NCBI RefSeq assembly: GCF_003858655.1
Contig: NZ_RQXV01000014.1
Coordinates: 61,964 to 125,963 of the forward strand
Direction: 5' to 3'
Source of the DNA: Amphritea balenae
GTDB lineage: Bacteria; Pseudomonadota; Gammaproteobacteria; Pseudomonadales; Balneatricaceae
DNA: 64,000 bases
The notes beneath the pieces were generated by a model. The model was not told the DNA's origin. It did no database searches and saw only the letters and a list, made by a program, of their open reading frames with translations. A program made the position numbers and the translations under genes. Each line of letters begins with the position of its first letter. Within the stretch, counting starts at the first letter, position 1. Below are positions 46,787 through 55,690 of this stretch, piece after piece.

Positions 46787-47638
46787 CTAATGACTCACCA
46801 CAAACTGGCGCATATGAAACTGAGCGTGCAAATCATCATAATGATAGTTTTGCCCGACCGGGCAAGCCCTACGGGCTCGACACCCCTTAAGGTTGCAGTC
46901 ATGCTCTGGATTCTGCGCCAGAAAAGCAGCACAACGTTTCACCTGATACCCCTGGTATGAAAAAGCATCAACCGGACAACTGCTCAGACAAGGTTTTTCT
47001 TTACAGTTATGTTCACGCACTTTTGAATCCGGACAATTTGAACAAGGACTAATAACATCAGCCCTTTTCTGATAATCGTCCAACCCTGCTTCGATATCAA
47101 TATTACCGCTATAGGCCAGCGCAAAGCGGTACGCATGCCACAATCCGAATTCAGGATGCAATGTCAGACCCAGAGGCGATTCAAAACCGGTATCGTTGCG
47201 CTTAGCCCAACTAAGAAAAGGATGATAAGGAGGTCCACCGAATGGAAACAGCACCCTTGCATCAAACTCTTCAGCCAGTTGCCGACCCACTCTGAGGCTC
47301 CAGCGATCCAGAGGATCAGGTAACAAGTCCTGATACTCCGGCGACTGACTAAAGGCCGGCCAGAGAGACGAACCAACATTACCAATCAACAACAGCGTTA
47401 CAACACAGCTGTCCTGAGTTGATTCAGCCATCTTTGACCGTTCTTCATCCGGCTCATCAGTCAAGCTCTCAGACAGACATTCAGGAAACAAGGGATCATC
47501 CACATCGAGAGATAATTGCGAGCGTATTAGCAACCCCTGCTCAGCCAGCTTTTCTGACAATCGATCTATTAGCCGGGCAGTGTTTACCTGTGGTTTTGCA
47601 TTTTTCACGACCGAAGCTTCGCTACCTGAATCCTTCAT
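46787..47638 (-). CDS. Cysteine-rich Fe-S protein, QueG/ferredoxin-like C-terminus
   Basis: This 283-residue protein has a C-terminal cluster-binding region with CSNCPDSKVREHNC, KPCLSSCPVDAFSY, VKRCAAFL and NLKGCRARRACPVG. The spacing resembles ferredoxin-like modules of the epoxyqueuosine-reductase type. The N-terminal 150 residues are not recognised, although LLLIGNVGSSLWPAF and PFLSWAKRND suggest the same relatives. It starts 49 bases behind the hydantoinase-like gene and is probably co-transcribed. It may deliver electrons to, or partner with, that ASKHA ATPase; this is inference. Confidence 0.7.
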   Translation of the reverse strand: MKDSGSEASVVKNAKPQVNTARLIDRLSEKLAEQGLLIRSQLSLDVDDPLFPECLSESLTDEPDEERSKMAESTQDSCVVTLLLIGNVGSSLWPAFSQSPEYQDLLPDPLDRWSLRVGRQLAEEFDARVLFPFGGPPYHPFLSWAKRNDTGFESPLGLTLHPEFGLWHAYRFALAYSGNIDIEAGLDDYQKRADVISPCSNCPDSKVREHNCKEKPCLSSCPVDAFSYQGYQVKRCAAFLAQNPEHDCNLKGCRARRACPVGQNYHYDDLHAQFHMRQFVVSH

Positions 47639-47687
47639 TCTGGCTCCCGAATGAAAACAGTTTATCTATTAAAATCTTATCTATGCA

Positions 47688-49808
47688 CTAATGAATATTA
47701 TACCGGGATGAAGCATCACTGGCGCTTGCCAGATCAGTGCCTACATCATGGCTTATATCTACACTGGTTTCAGAGTCACCTTTAGCGTTCAGTACTAAAG
47801 CCCTGCAGTCCGGTCGACCGGTTGCGGTGGCAATAACCTCACTATCCAGGAACAGATCACCATCGATATCATGAGTGATATGATTCTCTTCTTTGGAGAT
47901 AACCACCTCAACCGAAGCAGCTCCCGCAGCTAATGCCGCTTTTAGCGCTTCCTCTCTGACAATCTGTTCAGCGCAGTGTTCTGCTTCCTGAAGATTGCTG
48001 AATCGCTTAGGTTCACCTTTGTGATACAACGAGAATGCGCCATAGGTTGGCTGGGATATGGTTACTTTTGCCCGCTGGACCACAGACCCCATCACCGCAC
48101 CGACCGCATTAGCAACATTACCATGTTCCGGTAATATCAATTCAGTTCCCAGCATATCCGCTACGACCGGATAATAACTGGCAGATGGCGCACCCACGGC
48201 TACCAGAGGATAGTCCGCTGCAAAGTCCAGATTAAACAGCGCACCGGCACCCGGCTCCTGTTCTGAATTAAAGATAAGTTCCGTCAATAATCCTGCCAGA
48301 TTCTGTGCCCGCGCCTCACTGAGCTTACCCGCCTGATGCAGACCCGCCTCAACCAGCGTGGTACTGATCTTAGTGACGATCAGCTGATAAACTTCACGGC
48401 AAGGCTCTTTCGCATCACCCAGTTCCCATTTACCCATGCCATACAAGTTACGAAGTTGCTTCGCCCACACTTTTGCGGCCAGATTAGCAGTATCAGTACT
48501 CCAGTGTTTACTCAGCCCTAACACATGCGCCACATCTGAAGGGGTAAAACCACTATAAATAGCCAGACCAGCACGTTGCAGCTTTGCCAGAGACCGACCT
48601 AAGTTACGATCTTCCATCACTGCAGCTTCAAGCTCTATAGGACCATCGGCCAGCCTTTCCCAGGCATAGCGCTCATGCTCACCAAGCTGATTCAATAGCA
48701 CTTCGTTTGCTTCAAGGCGCATCACAAAACGATTATTACGGGCATTAGGGTAATCATTTAACTGATGTTCCAGACGTTCTAATACCCAGGGGTACTGATG
48801 ACCTAACAGACACATAGGTACCACCCTACGTGGACCAATACCGATACCCTCGGCAGTACTGTAATGAATTTCACTGTCGCCACCCAGGCCCACAGAATAA
48901 ACCCGTACGGCCTCAACCATCGGCTGCCAATCACCGACTCTGGCACCTTCTGAACAAAGTTCTGGCTGACCATTACTAACGATTGCTATATCCGTCGTAG
49001 TGCCACCCATATCAGCAACAATTGTATTTTTAAGGCCACTCAGAGCACAGGCACCCACTACGCTGGCGGCAGGACCGGAAAGCACCGTAGCAACGGGCTG
49101 TTGTAAGGCTGTATCTGTATTTACTAACGAACCATCGCCTTTCACAATCATCAACGGCGCGACAATCTGATGATGACTAAGGATCTCTTTTACTGAACTG
49201 ATCAAACGCTGAATATATGGCACCATGCGGGCATTTAGCACCGCGGTCAGTGCCCGCTGAGGTGCACCCAGACTACTGGCCAACTCATGGCCACAGGCCA
49301 CCGGTTTCCCTGTCAGCTCTTCAACCAAAGTACGTAGCCGAACTTCATGGCTGGTATTACGGGTACCAAACATCGCCGAAATAGCAAAAGCTGATACTTT
49401 ATCTTTAAGTGCCAGTATCGCATTGCGAGCAGCGGCTTCATCCAGCGGCTCACTTTCATCACCATTGGCATCGTGTCCACCAGTGAGCAGCACAGCTCCT
49501 TCGTCGGTAACGATATCTAACAAACCACTCTGAGCAATCTGACGCTCATTATAACCCGGCAACAGCACACAGACCGGCGCGCCCTGCCCTTCAACAACGG
49601 AGTTAGTGGTCAGAGTAGTCGACAACGAAACCAGGGTAATATCGGTCATCATTTCTGCCGGCAAACCAGACAGAGCGTTATCGATACCGATGGTCAGATC
49701 ATAGCGGGTAGTCAGGCTTTTATAGGTAGCCACAACCTGTTGCTGGTCATCAACCAATACTGCATCTGTATAGGTGCCACCTGTATCTATACCCAAACGA
49801 AAAGCCAT
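47688..49808 (-). CDS. Hydantoinase/oxoprolinase A-type ASKHA ATPase
   Basis: The 706-residue protein opens with the ASKHA phosphate-binding motif RLGIDTGGTYTDAVLVDD and has IVADMGGTTTDIAIVSNG in the second lobe, as in HyuA and acetone carboxylase subunits. The usual partner B subunit is not encoded nearby; instead a cysteine-rich Fe-S protein and a GST follow. The promoter carries the 21-bp-spaced repeat of the C1 regulon. It may hydrolyse a cyclic amide or activate a substrate or cofactor with ATP; the true reaction is unknown. Confidence 0.85.
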   Translation of the reverse strand: MAFRLGIDTGGTYTDAVLVDDQQQVVATYKSLTTRYDLTIGIDNALSGLPAEMMTDITLVSLSTTLTTNSVVEGQGAPVCVLLPGYNERQIAQSGLLDIVTDEGAVLLTGGHDANGDESEPLDEAAARNAILALKDKVSAFAISAMFGTRNTSHEVRLRTLVEELTGKPVACGHELASSLGAPQRALTAVLNARMVPYIQRLISSVKEILSHHQIVAPLMIVKGDGSLVNTDTALQQPVATVLSGPAASVVGACALSGLKNTIVADMGGTTTDIAIVSNGQPELCSEGARVGDWQPMVEAVRVYSVGLGGDSEIHYSTAEGIGIGPRRVVPMCLLGHQYPWVLERLEHQLNDYPNARNNRFVMRLEANEVLLNQLGEHERYAWERLADGPIELEAAVMEDRNLGRSLAKLQRAGLAIYSGFTPSDVAHVLGLSKHWSTDTANLAAKVWAKQLRNLYGMGKWELGDAKEPCREVYQLIVTKISTTLVEAGLHQAGKLSEARAQNLAGLLTELIFNSEQEPGAGALFNLDFAADYPLVAVGAPSASYYPVVADMLGTELILPEHGNVANAVGAVMGSVVQRAKVTISQPTYGAFSLYHKGEPKRFSNLQEAEHCAEQIVREEALKAALAAGAASVEVVISKEENHITHDIDGDLFLDSEVIATATGRPDCRALVLNAKGDSETSVDISHDVGTDLASASDASSRYNIH

Positions 49809-49881
49809 ACCTTACCTCATTAATAAAAAACCGGGCCAGCGTACAAGCTATCAGGAACAGGGCTATACAAAGGAGCATACT

Positions 49882-49908
49882 GCGGCACAAACTGTTCGCT
49901 GCGCGACA
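49882..49908 (-). promoter_or_regulatory. 21-bp-spaced operator upstream of the hydantoinase operon
   Basis: On the minus strand TGTCGC (49908-49903) is followed 21 bp later by TGCCGC (49887-49882), about 75 bp before the start codon. It is the weakest of the six, with one change in the second half-site. The remaining gap up to 50175 shows nothing recognised. Confidence 0.55.
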
Positions 49909-50175
49909 TAAGCCCATACCAGGAAAAGGGTTACTTTGAGAAGGAGGTAAGACAGGTAGCAACAGAACCGTTACATAATCATTTCACAGCGAAATTACTT
50001 ATAGTCATAGTCAGCCGAAAATCTGGCTCTTCATAAACACCCTGCTTTTTAATATGCCGCTACTTAATAGAGCAACGGTTTTGTTCGTGATGGCGGGTTA
50101 TATTCTTGATATCAATGAAAGCAACAAAGCTTTAGCTCACAGCCTTTCACAATAGCGCATGCAGTAACTCATTCA

Positions 50176-51831
50176 TCAATCAGGACTTTCAGCTTCCAGC
50201 TCCATTTCGTAAGCAAAGCAATAATGTTGGCTTGTTTCTTTCTTTGCTACATACATAGCGTCGTCCGCCAAACTGATCAAATGATTGATGCTTACTGAGT
50301 CTCGCGGATATAGTGCTATACCAATGCTAACGCCGATATTCACTTCTGTATTATCAATTTCGAAAGGCTGGTTAACCGCATGAAAAATAGAATTTACAAC
50401 ACGATGGGTGGCATCAGTACCACATAGATCCTCCATAACCAGTACAAATTCATCACCTCCGTATCGGGCCACAGTATCCATTTCCCGAAGGCATCCCTTC
50501 AAACGATCCGCGACCTCCTTAATTACAAGATCACCTGCGTCATGACCACTTTCGTCATTAACCTGCTTAAAGTCATTCAGGTCGATAAACATGACCGCAA
50601 CTTCGGTTTTGTTCCTTTTAGCGGCAATAATTGCCTGCTTCAATCGGTCAAATAATAGTCCGCGATTAGGCAGCCCTGTCAAGCCATCATGACTGGCCAG
50701 ATAGCGGTTTTTTTCTTCCGCCTGTTTTTGCTGCAACTCCCGCTCAGCCAGATTATCGGCCATTGTATTGAACGCGTGAGCCAGATCTGTAATCTCGTCC
50801 TGACCCGAAATACAAAGACGCTCGTCCAACCGGCCTTTTGAAATACGCTTTGCTCCACGTTTTAACAGCGCTAACCTAGCACTCATCTTTCTGGCCAGCA
50901 GCAGACCTAAAATAGAGCTGGTTAACAGTGCGAATAAACTGACCAGCAGAATTTTCCTCTCCAATTCATTCACCGAACTGAAAGCCTCTTCCTGCGCTAT
51001 TTCTACCACCAGACAAAGACCGGCCTGTGGTAACCAACGATATGATGCGATTACAGGTCTTTTCTGAGCGCCAATCCCCACCCAGATTCCACTGTTACCG
51101 TTCAGACAGCGTTTGACCGCTTCAGTATGAATACCCCGCGACAGCACTGCCGGGTTATGAATAAGCCTGGGTTGAGTGACAAACAGGTTTGCCTTATCAA
51201 CAAAATAGGCCTGTAAGCTGTCCCGTCTTTCAGCAACTCGTTGAGCAAGGATCTGGAGGTTTTCAAGTTCAATCCGTGCGGCGACTACTGCCAGCGGATG
51301 ACCCGGAGCTGACTCTATAGGGGCCGAAACCACCATCGAGGGCGATTGGGTACTAATAGAATAATACGGGGGTTGTATATATAGTTCGCGACGACCTTCG
51401 ATGAAGTAGGATCTATCCTCTTTAAACTGACCTTTCAGGTCAGGATCACTCGAAATAAAAATTTCACCGTTCGCTGCGTTCATTATAAAAATGGAATTAT
51501 AGCTCGTATTATTGTGATGCCAGTTAGTCAACTCTTGCTGCAGATATTGCTCGGCAAGAAGCCTTTGATCTTCGTCTATCCCGGATATCGAGAGTTCATC
51601 GATATGAGTTAACACATGATTCGAGTTTGCGATCATTTTTGGCCCCATCAATTGATGAGCGAACCAAACCTCAAAGGCGGCTGTTTTTTCCTCAATAATA
51701 GCGTCCAGCTCAGACACTACAGCAGCCTTCAGCGAATCCCGACTGCTGTTGTAATCAAACAGACTAATAGCCATCACAACGATCATAGCGAACGAACTGA
51801 AAGCTAAAGACATCCGTGTTGCAAGGCGCAT
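50176..51831 (-). CDS. Membrane-bound diguanylate cyclase (dCache-HAMP-GGDEF)
   Basis: The 551-residue protein has a first membrane helix (about 8-25), a periplasmic Cache-type sensor domain (about 35-290), a second helix (LLVSLFALLTSSILGLLLA), a HAMP segment with SKGRLDERLCISGQDEI and a C-terminal GGDEF domain. The active site RYGGDEF is intact, and RxxD (REMD) five residues upstream is a product-inhibition I-site. It should make cyclic di-GMP. It lies 22 bases behind a periplasmic binding protein gene, which suggests that protein presents a ligand to the sensor. Confidence 0.93.
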   Translation of the reverse strand: MRLATRMSLAFSSFAMIVVMAISLFDYNSSRDSLKAAVVSELDAIIEEKTAAFEVWFAHQLMGPKMIANSNHVLTHIDELSISGIDEDQRLLAEQYLQQELTNWHHNNTSYNSIFIMNAANGEIFISSDPDLKGQFKEDRSYFIEGRRELYIQPPYYSISTQSPSMVVSAPIESAPGHPLAVVAARIELENLQILAQRVAERRDSLQAYFVDKANLFVTQPRLIHNPAVLSRGIHTEAVKRCLNGNSGIWVGIGAQKRPVIASYRWLPQAGLCLVVEIAQEEAFSSVNELERKILLVSLFALLTSSILGLLLARKMSARLALLKRGAKRISKGRLDERLCISGQDEITDLAHAFNTMADNLAERELQQKQAEEKNRYLASHDGLTGLPNRGLLFDRLKQAIIAAKRNKTEVAVMFIDLNDFKQVNDESGHDAGDLVIKEVADRLKGCLREMDTVARYGGDEFVLVMEDLCGTDATHRVVNSIFHAVNQPFEIDNTEVNIGVSIGIALYPRDSVSINHLISLADDAMYVAKKETSQHYCFAYEMELEAESPD

Positions 51832-51853
51832 AACTTAATCCGTAACCTATCCG

Positions 51854-52810
51854 CTAAGGACCGTAAATTCGGCGCAAGAATTCGAGTGTATATACATCTA
51901 CAGGGTCGATACCTTTCTCCAGAACGCCACTAAGCTCCAGGGTAGAAGCTATATTTTCCCACACCTTTGGTGACATCGAACCTATACGATTTTCACCGGT
52001 ATGCACTAATGGAATGCTAGCGGCCATAGCCTGGTTTTGCATAACCCTGTCAACGGCAGGATTATGACGTTTAACTAATTCACCCACCTTTTCAGAATTT
52101 TCCACGGCCCACTCCCAACCCTTCAACGTTGCGCGCAGGAATCGAAACACTACCTCCGGTTTTTCAGCGATAAATTTTTCCGTCGAATAGATCACTCTGG
52201 CATAGGAGTGCACACCATAGTTATCCGGAAATATCAGATTTACCTTGTGGCCATTGGACATCACAGACTGTGTCAGTCCAGTGATATAAGCTCCCCAGAT
52301 AGGTACATCCCCCCTCAAAACAAGGTCCAGATTGCTTGCCATTACTACGGTTTCATATTGATCAGGGGTTATATCAAAGCGGGAAAGCATAGCGGTTAAA
52401 GCCGGCTTCAAATTGGGCGCTACACGTATTTTTTTGCCTATAAAGTCACTCGGGTGCTTAATCCCGAAATCGGCAAGCGAGAAAAAAACCACAGGACTAC
52501 GACGAAAACTTGCAGCTAAAGCCTTGACCGGAAGACCTTGGGAACGATGGATAAGCAGCGCTTCACCCGAGCCTATACCTAATTGAGATTCTCCTGATAC
52601 CACCGGAGCCACCCAATCAACATTCGGGCCACCAGCTTTAAGGGTAACATCCAACCCCTCATCGGTATAAAAACCCTTAGCTAATGCAGCATAGATGCCG
52701 CCATAAGATGCGTGATGTTTCCAGTCTAATTGAACAGATATCTGCTCAACAGCAGCAACTGAGCGCCAAACAAACAGAAACAGAAATACCACAAAAACTC
52801 TCATTCTCAT
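51854..52810 (-). CDS. NMT1/THI5-like periplasmic substrate-binding protein
   Basis: The 318-residue protein has a signal peptide (RVFVVFLFLFVWRSVAA) and the family N-terminus ISVQLDWKHHASYGGIYAALAKGFYTDEGLDVTLKAGGPNVDW. This is like proteins that bind thiamine-precursor pyrimidines, taurine or aromatic sulfonates. No ABC permease or ATPase gene is adjacent. Coupled instead to a Cache-GGDEF cyclase, it more likely works as a ligand sensor than in transport. AGGAGGG supports the start at 52810. Confidence 0.88.
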   Translation of the reverse strand: MRMRVFVVFLFLFVWRSVAAVEQISVQLDWKHHASYGGIYAALAKGFYTDEGLDVTLKAGGPNVDWVAPVVSGESQLGIGSGEALLIHRSQGLPVKALAASFRRSPVVFFSLADFGIKHPSDFIGKKIRVAPNLKPALTAMLSRFDITPDQYETVVMASNLDLVLRGDVPIWGAYITGLTQSVMSNGHKVNLIFPDNYGVHSYARVIYSTEKFIAEKPEVVFRFLRATLKGWEWAVENSEKVGELVKRHNPAVDRVMQNQAMAASIPLVHTGENRIGSMSPKVWENIASTLELSGVLEKGIDPVDVYTLEFLRRIYGP

Positions 52811-53143
52811 GATAAACCCTCCTAAGACCTGAACTTAATCTCGTCGTTGATGAATACAGGCGTGAGGGTATAAATACTTTGGGGGAAATGAGGCTCTCCA
52901 GAGCTCGGGATCATCGATTCTTGGCAGCAAACGCTTAGCATGACAAAGTCCTTTTAAATGTGAAATTAAAAGTCACGTTAACAGCTTAGTCGGCCATCGC
53001 TTATGGTCAATCCTGAAACACCCAAACTGGGATATGACAAATTTTAGAGATAAGCAAGGTGCTCAATTACTCTTAATGCATCCTTTTGTTTTACTCATAA
53101 AAAGAATCGAGGCGGGAATATAGACGTTCTTTGTTCAGAGTTA

Positions 53144-53172
53144 GCAATTAATCCTCAGACGAGATTAATTGC
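53144..53172. repeat. Perfect inverted repeat in the gap before the DUF1289 gene
   Basis: GCAATTAATC and GATTAATTGC form a 10-bp perfect palindrome with a nine-base spacer, 50 bp past the DUF1289 stop codon. It has no T tract on either side, so it may be a binding site rather than a terminator. The rest of 52811-53222 shows nothing else. Confidence 0.5.
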
Positions 53173-53222
53173 CTTCTCATTCGTAGCAACAAATATCACA
53201 ACGATAAGTTATATAATCAGAA

Positions 53223-53492
53223 TCAGGTACGTCGGCGACTACGACGCGCTGAGCCACCCCGTTCAGCACGGCGACGTTCAATCAGCTGTTTAACACGCTC
53301 AGGCATTTCAGCCTCAAGCCCGACTCGGGTGCCGGCATCATAGCTCTGCCACTGCTCAATCTCAGCATCCGTTCGGCCACAGCCGAAGCACCATCCTGTG
53401 TTTTCGTCTGATTTACAGACCCCCACACAAGGAGACATCTCAGCTTGTGCAATTAATTCTTCATCGGTCAGATGTTGCCCTTCAACTGTCAT
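53223..53492 (-). CDS. DUF1289 zinc-ribbon-like protein with Arg-rich tail
   Basis: The 89-residue protein has the DUF1289 core SPCVGVCKSDENTGWCFGCGRTDAEIEQW, whose cysteines probably bind a metal. The function is not established. The C-terminus is strongly basic (ERGGSARRSRRRT), resembling the tails of three C1-pathway proteins encoded at 31-37 kb. It is followed at some distance by the cyclase pair and preceded by purU, 219 bp away. I see no copy of the paired operator directly upstream, only a lone TGTCGC at 53569. Confidence 0.85.
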   Translation of the reverse strand: MTVEGQHLTDEELIAQAEMSPCVGVCKSDENTGWCFGCGRTDAEIEQWQSYDAGTRVGLEAEMPERVKQLIERRRAERGGSARRSRRRT

Positions 53493-53711
53493 AATTTCTT
53501 CACCCTGCTTATTCTTTTAAAAAATTCAGCACAAACAAAATTGCAGGGTAGCCCCAGAAAATCATCTCTGTCGCTTACCCCGCTCTACAGTGCAGATTGC
53601 GCAGTTATGCTCTGCTGCATATCCTCACCTTCTATTCTTTACTGCCTAATTTTCACTATCTCAGCTTCACTGCCTTTTCTCAGGTTCTTAGTGATAACCT
53701 GTTTAACAGCC

Positions 53712-54584
53712 CTATTCACCACTAAAGACAACGGTCTTGTTTCCATCCAGGAACACACGCTGCTCACAGTGCAGTTTCACAGCTTTGTTTAAGGTCATCC
53801 GCTCAGTATCACGCCCTTTTGCCACCAGACGCTCCGGGGTAAAGCTGTGATCCACCGGCTCAACACTCTGGGTAATAATCGGGCCTTCATCCAGATCACT
53901 GCTAACGTAATGCGCCGTTGCACCTACTAGTTTCACGCCTTTGTCATACGCCTGATGATAAGGCTTAGCGCCCTTAAAACCAGGTAGCAATGAGTGATGG
54001 ATATTGATTGCACGGCCTTCCAGCTTCTTACACAGATCATTAGACAAAACCTGCATGTAACGCGCCAGTACAACCAGATCAGCACCAGTTTCTTCGATGA
54101 TCTCCATCATCTGCGCTTCTTGTTGCGGCTTAGTCTCGGCAGTAATAGGCAGGTGGTAGTATGGAATACCATGCCATTCAGCCAACCCCTGAAGATCCGG
54201 ATGATTGGAAATAATCGCCGGGATCTCAATGTTGAGAGAACCGGTACGGTAGCGATACAGCAGATCCTGCAAACAATGATCGTATTTGGAAACCAGAATA
54301 ACGACTTTTTCCGGTACGCTAGCGTCACGTAGCTCCCACTGCATTGAGAATTTATTCGCAGCTTCAGCAAACTGAGTTGTCAGCTCTTCAATCGGTAACG
54401 CATCTGCACCATCGTTTTTGAACTCTACCCGAATAAAAAACCGGTGGGCTTCAGTATCGTCAAAGGTGTGCATCTCATGGACATAACACTGACGCTCACA
54501 TAAAAAACGGGTTACAACATCCAGGGAACCGATCACCCCATCACAAGTAGCAGTCAGAATATAGTTCGGTGTTTCTCTGTTCAT
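53712..54584 (-). CDS. purU: Formyltetrahydrofolate deformylase
   Basis: This 290-residue PurU has an N-terminal ACT domain (ILTATCDGVIGSLDVVTRFL; about 5-85). A formyl-transferase-fold hydrolase domain follows, with INIHHSLLPGFKGAKPYHQAYDKGVKLVGATAHYV and DLDEGPIITQ holding the catalytic His and Asp. It releases formate and THF from 10-formyl-THF. The ATG at 54584 is preceded by AAAGGA; an ATG 17 codons upstream has none. The promoter contains the C1 operator, so it probably acts as the exit of the demethylation route. Confidence 0.95.
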   Translation of the reverse strand: MNRETPNYILTATCDGVIGSLDVVTRFLCERQCYVHEMHTFDDTEAHRFFIRVEFKNDGADALPIEELTTQFAEAANKFSMQWELRDASVPEKVVILVSKYDHCLQDLLYRYRTGSLNIEIPAIISNHPDLQGLAEWHGIPYYHLPITAETKPQQEAQMMEIIEETGADLVVLARYMQVLSNDLCKKLEGRAINIHHSLLPGFKGAKPYHQAYDKGVKLVGATAHYVSSDLDEGPIITQSVEPVDHSFTPERLVAKGRDTERMTLNKAVKLHCEQRVFLDGNKTVVFSGE

Positions 54585-54736
54585 CACTGTTCCTTTAACA
54601 TTGTTCTGCCCCGCCCCAACAAAGCAGATGGCCACACACTATTGAATACAGCTACCTGTCGACGCTGTATCGCGTACGCTCCGGAGCTAACATGAGATCA
54701 TAATAATCACAGGGGATATGCGGGTACTACTTGCGA

Positions 54737-54763
54737 GCGACCCGATGCAACGTAGATGCGACA
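54737..54763 (-). promoter_or_regulatory. 21-bp-spaced operator upstream of purU
   Basis: On the minus strand TGTCGC (54763-54758) and GGTCGC (54742-54737) are 21 bp apart, about 150 bp before the start codon. It matches the corrinoid-operon site at both half-sites and at flanking bases (CGGGTCGC). Confidence 0.75.
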
Positions 54764-54890
54764 ACCGTAAAACTATCTACGACAACAGAACTGACAATAA
54801 GACCAACAGCCGTCTCGAGTACATTAAGGAAACCGTTCAATAAAAAGGTAAGATAAAGCAGCCGAATATAACTTTTGAAAGGTCACTGTT

Positions 54891-55559
54891 ATGACTAACA
54901 TCCAGCTCTACTCTCTAGGCTCTCCCAACGGCATAAAAATTCCTATTGCTCTGGAGGAGATGGGAATGGCCTACGATGTTCATACGGTTGATATTCTAAA
55001 AGGCGAACAATTCGCAGACAGCTTTAAAAAGCTAAATCCAAACTGCAAAATACCCGCAATAGTTGATCCTCAGGGACCTGACGGTACGCCTCACTCAATA
55101 ATGGAGTCAGGCGCTATTTTGCTATATCTGGCAGAAAAATCAGGCAAACTGCTGCCGGAGAATCCTTCAGAAAGAAGTGAAGCGATCCAGTGGCTGTTTT
55201 TCCAGGCGGCTAATATCGGCCCTATGTTTGGCGCTTTTGGCCATTTTCATACTTATGGTAAAGACAACTGCGATCACCCCTACCCTGAAGCACGATTTGC
55301 CACAGAAACCCAAAGACTTTTAAGCATTTTAAATGAGCGTCTTGAAAGCCATGAATACATTGTAGGCCACACATATAGCATTGCCGACATCTCAATATTC
55401 CCCTGGGTAATCTGGCTCAATATGTTTTATAAGGCGGGTAACCAGCTAAAGCTTGAGTCTTTCTCTCATGTAATGGCGTGGGTTAACAAATGCAGCTCAA
55501 GGCCAGCAACCATCAGAGGATTTGAGGTTTATAACTTTACAGAGATGGGCAAAACATAA
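54891..55559 (+). CDS. Glutathione S-transferase (YfcG/Nu-like)
   Basis: This 222-residue protein resembles bacterial disulfide-bond oxidoreductase-type GSTs. The N-terminal QLYSLGSPNGIKIPIALEEMG, KLNPNCKIPAIVDP (cis-Pro loop) and IMESGAILLYLAEKSG define the glutathione site. GHTYSIADISIFPWVIWL is the C-terminal N-capping box. It is transcribed divergently from purU and lacks the C1 operator in its own orientation. Its role is probably thiol redox defence, with no specific substrate visible. Confidence 0.9.
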   Translation: MTNIQLYSLGSPNGIKIPIALEEMGMAYDVHTVDILKGEQFADSFKKLNPNCKIPAIVDPQGPDGTPHSIMESGAILLYLAEKSGKLLPENPSERSEAIQWLFFQAANIGPMFGAFGHFHTYGKDNCDHPYPEARFATETQRLLSILNERLESHEYIVGHTYSIADISIFPWVIWLNMFYKAGNQLKLESFSHVMAWVNKCSSRPATIRGFEVYNFTEMGKT

Positions 55560-55594
55560 GCCTGCCTAAAAAGCCCAGTAAATAAAACTTGATA

Positions 55595-55618
55595 AAAAGC
55601 CTTCAATCGAAGGCCCCT
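55595..55618 (-). terminator. Terminator between GST and DUF3127 genes
   Basis: The stem GCCTTC / GAAGGC with an AATC loop is followed by TTTTT on the minus strand, placing it downstream of the DUF3127 gene. Confidence 0.6.
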
Positions 55619-55690
55619 AGTTACAGCATCATCTAACGCTATTATCTGATAGCAACAGATAAGACTGATTCAATCAGAACGGTCGCTACC

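Noticed and set aside
53569..53574. C1 operator upstream of the DUF1289 gene
   Set aside because: Only one TGTCGC is present, on the wrong strand, with no partner 21 bp away on either side.
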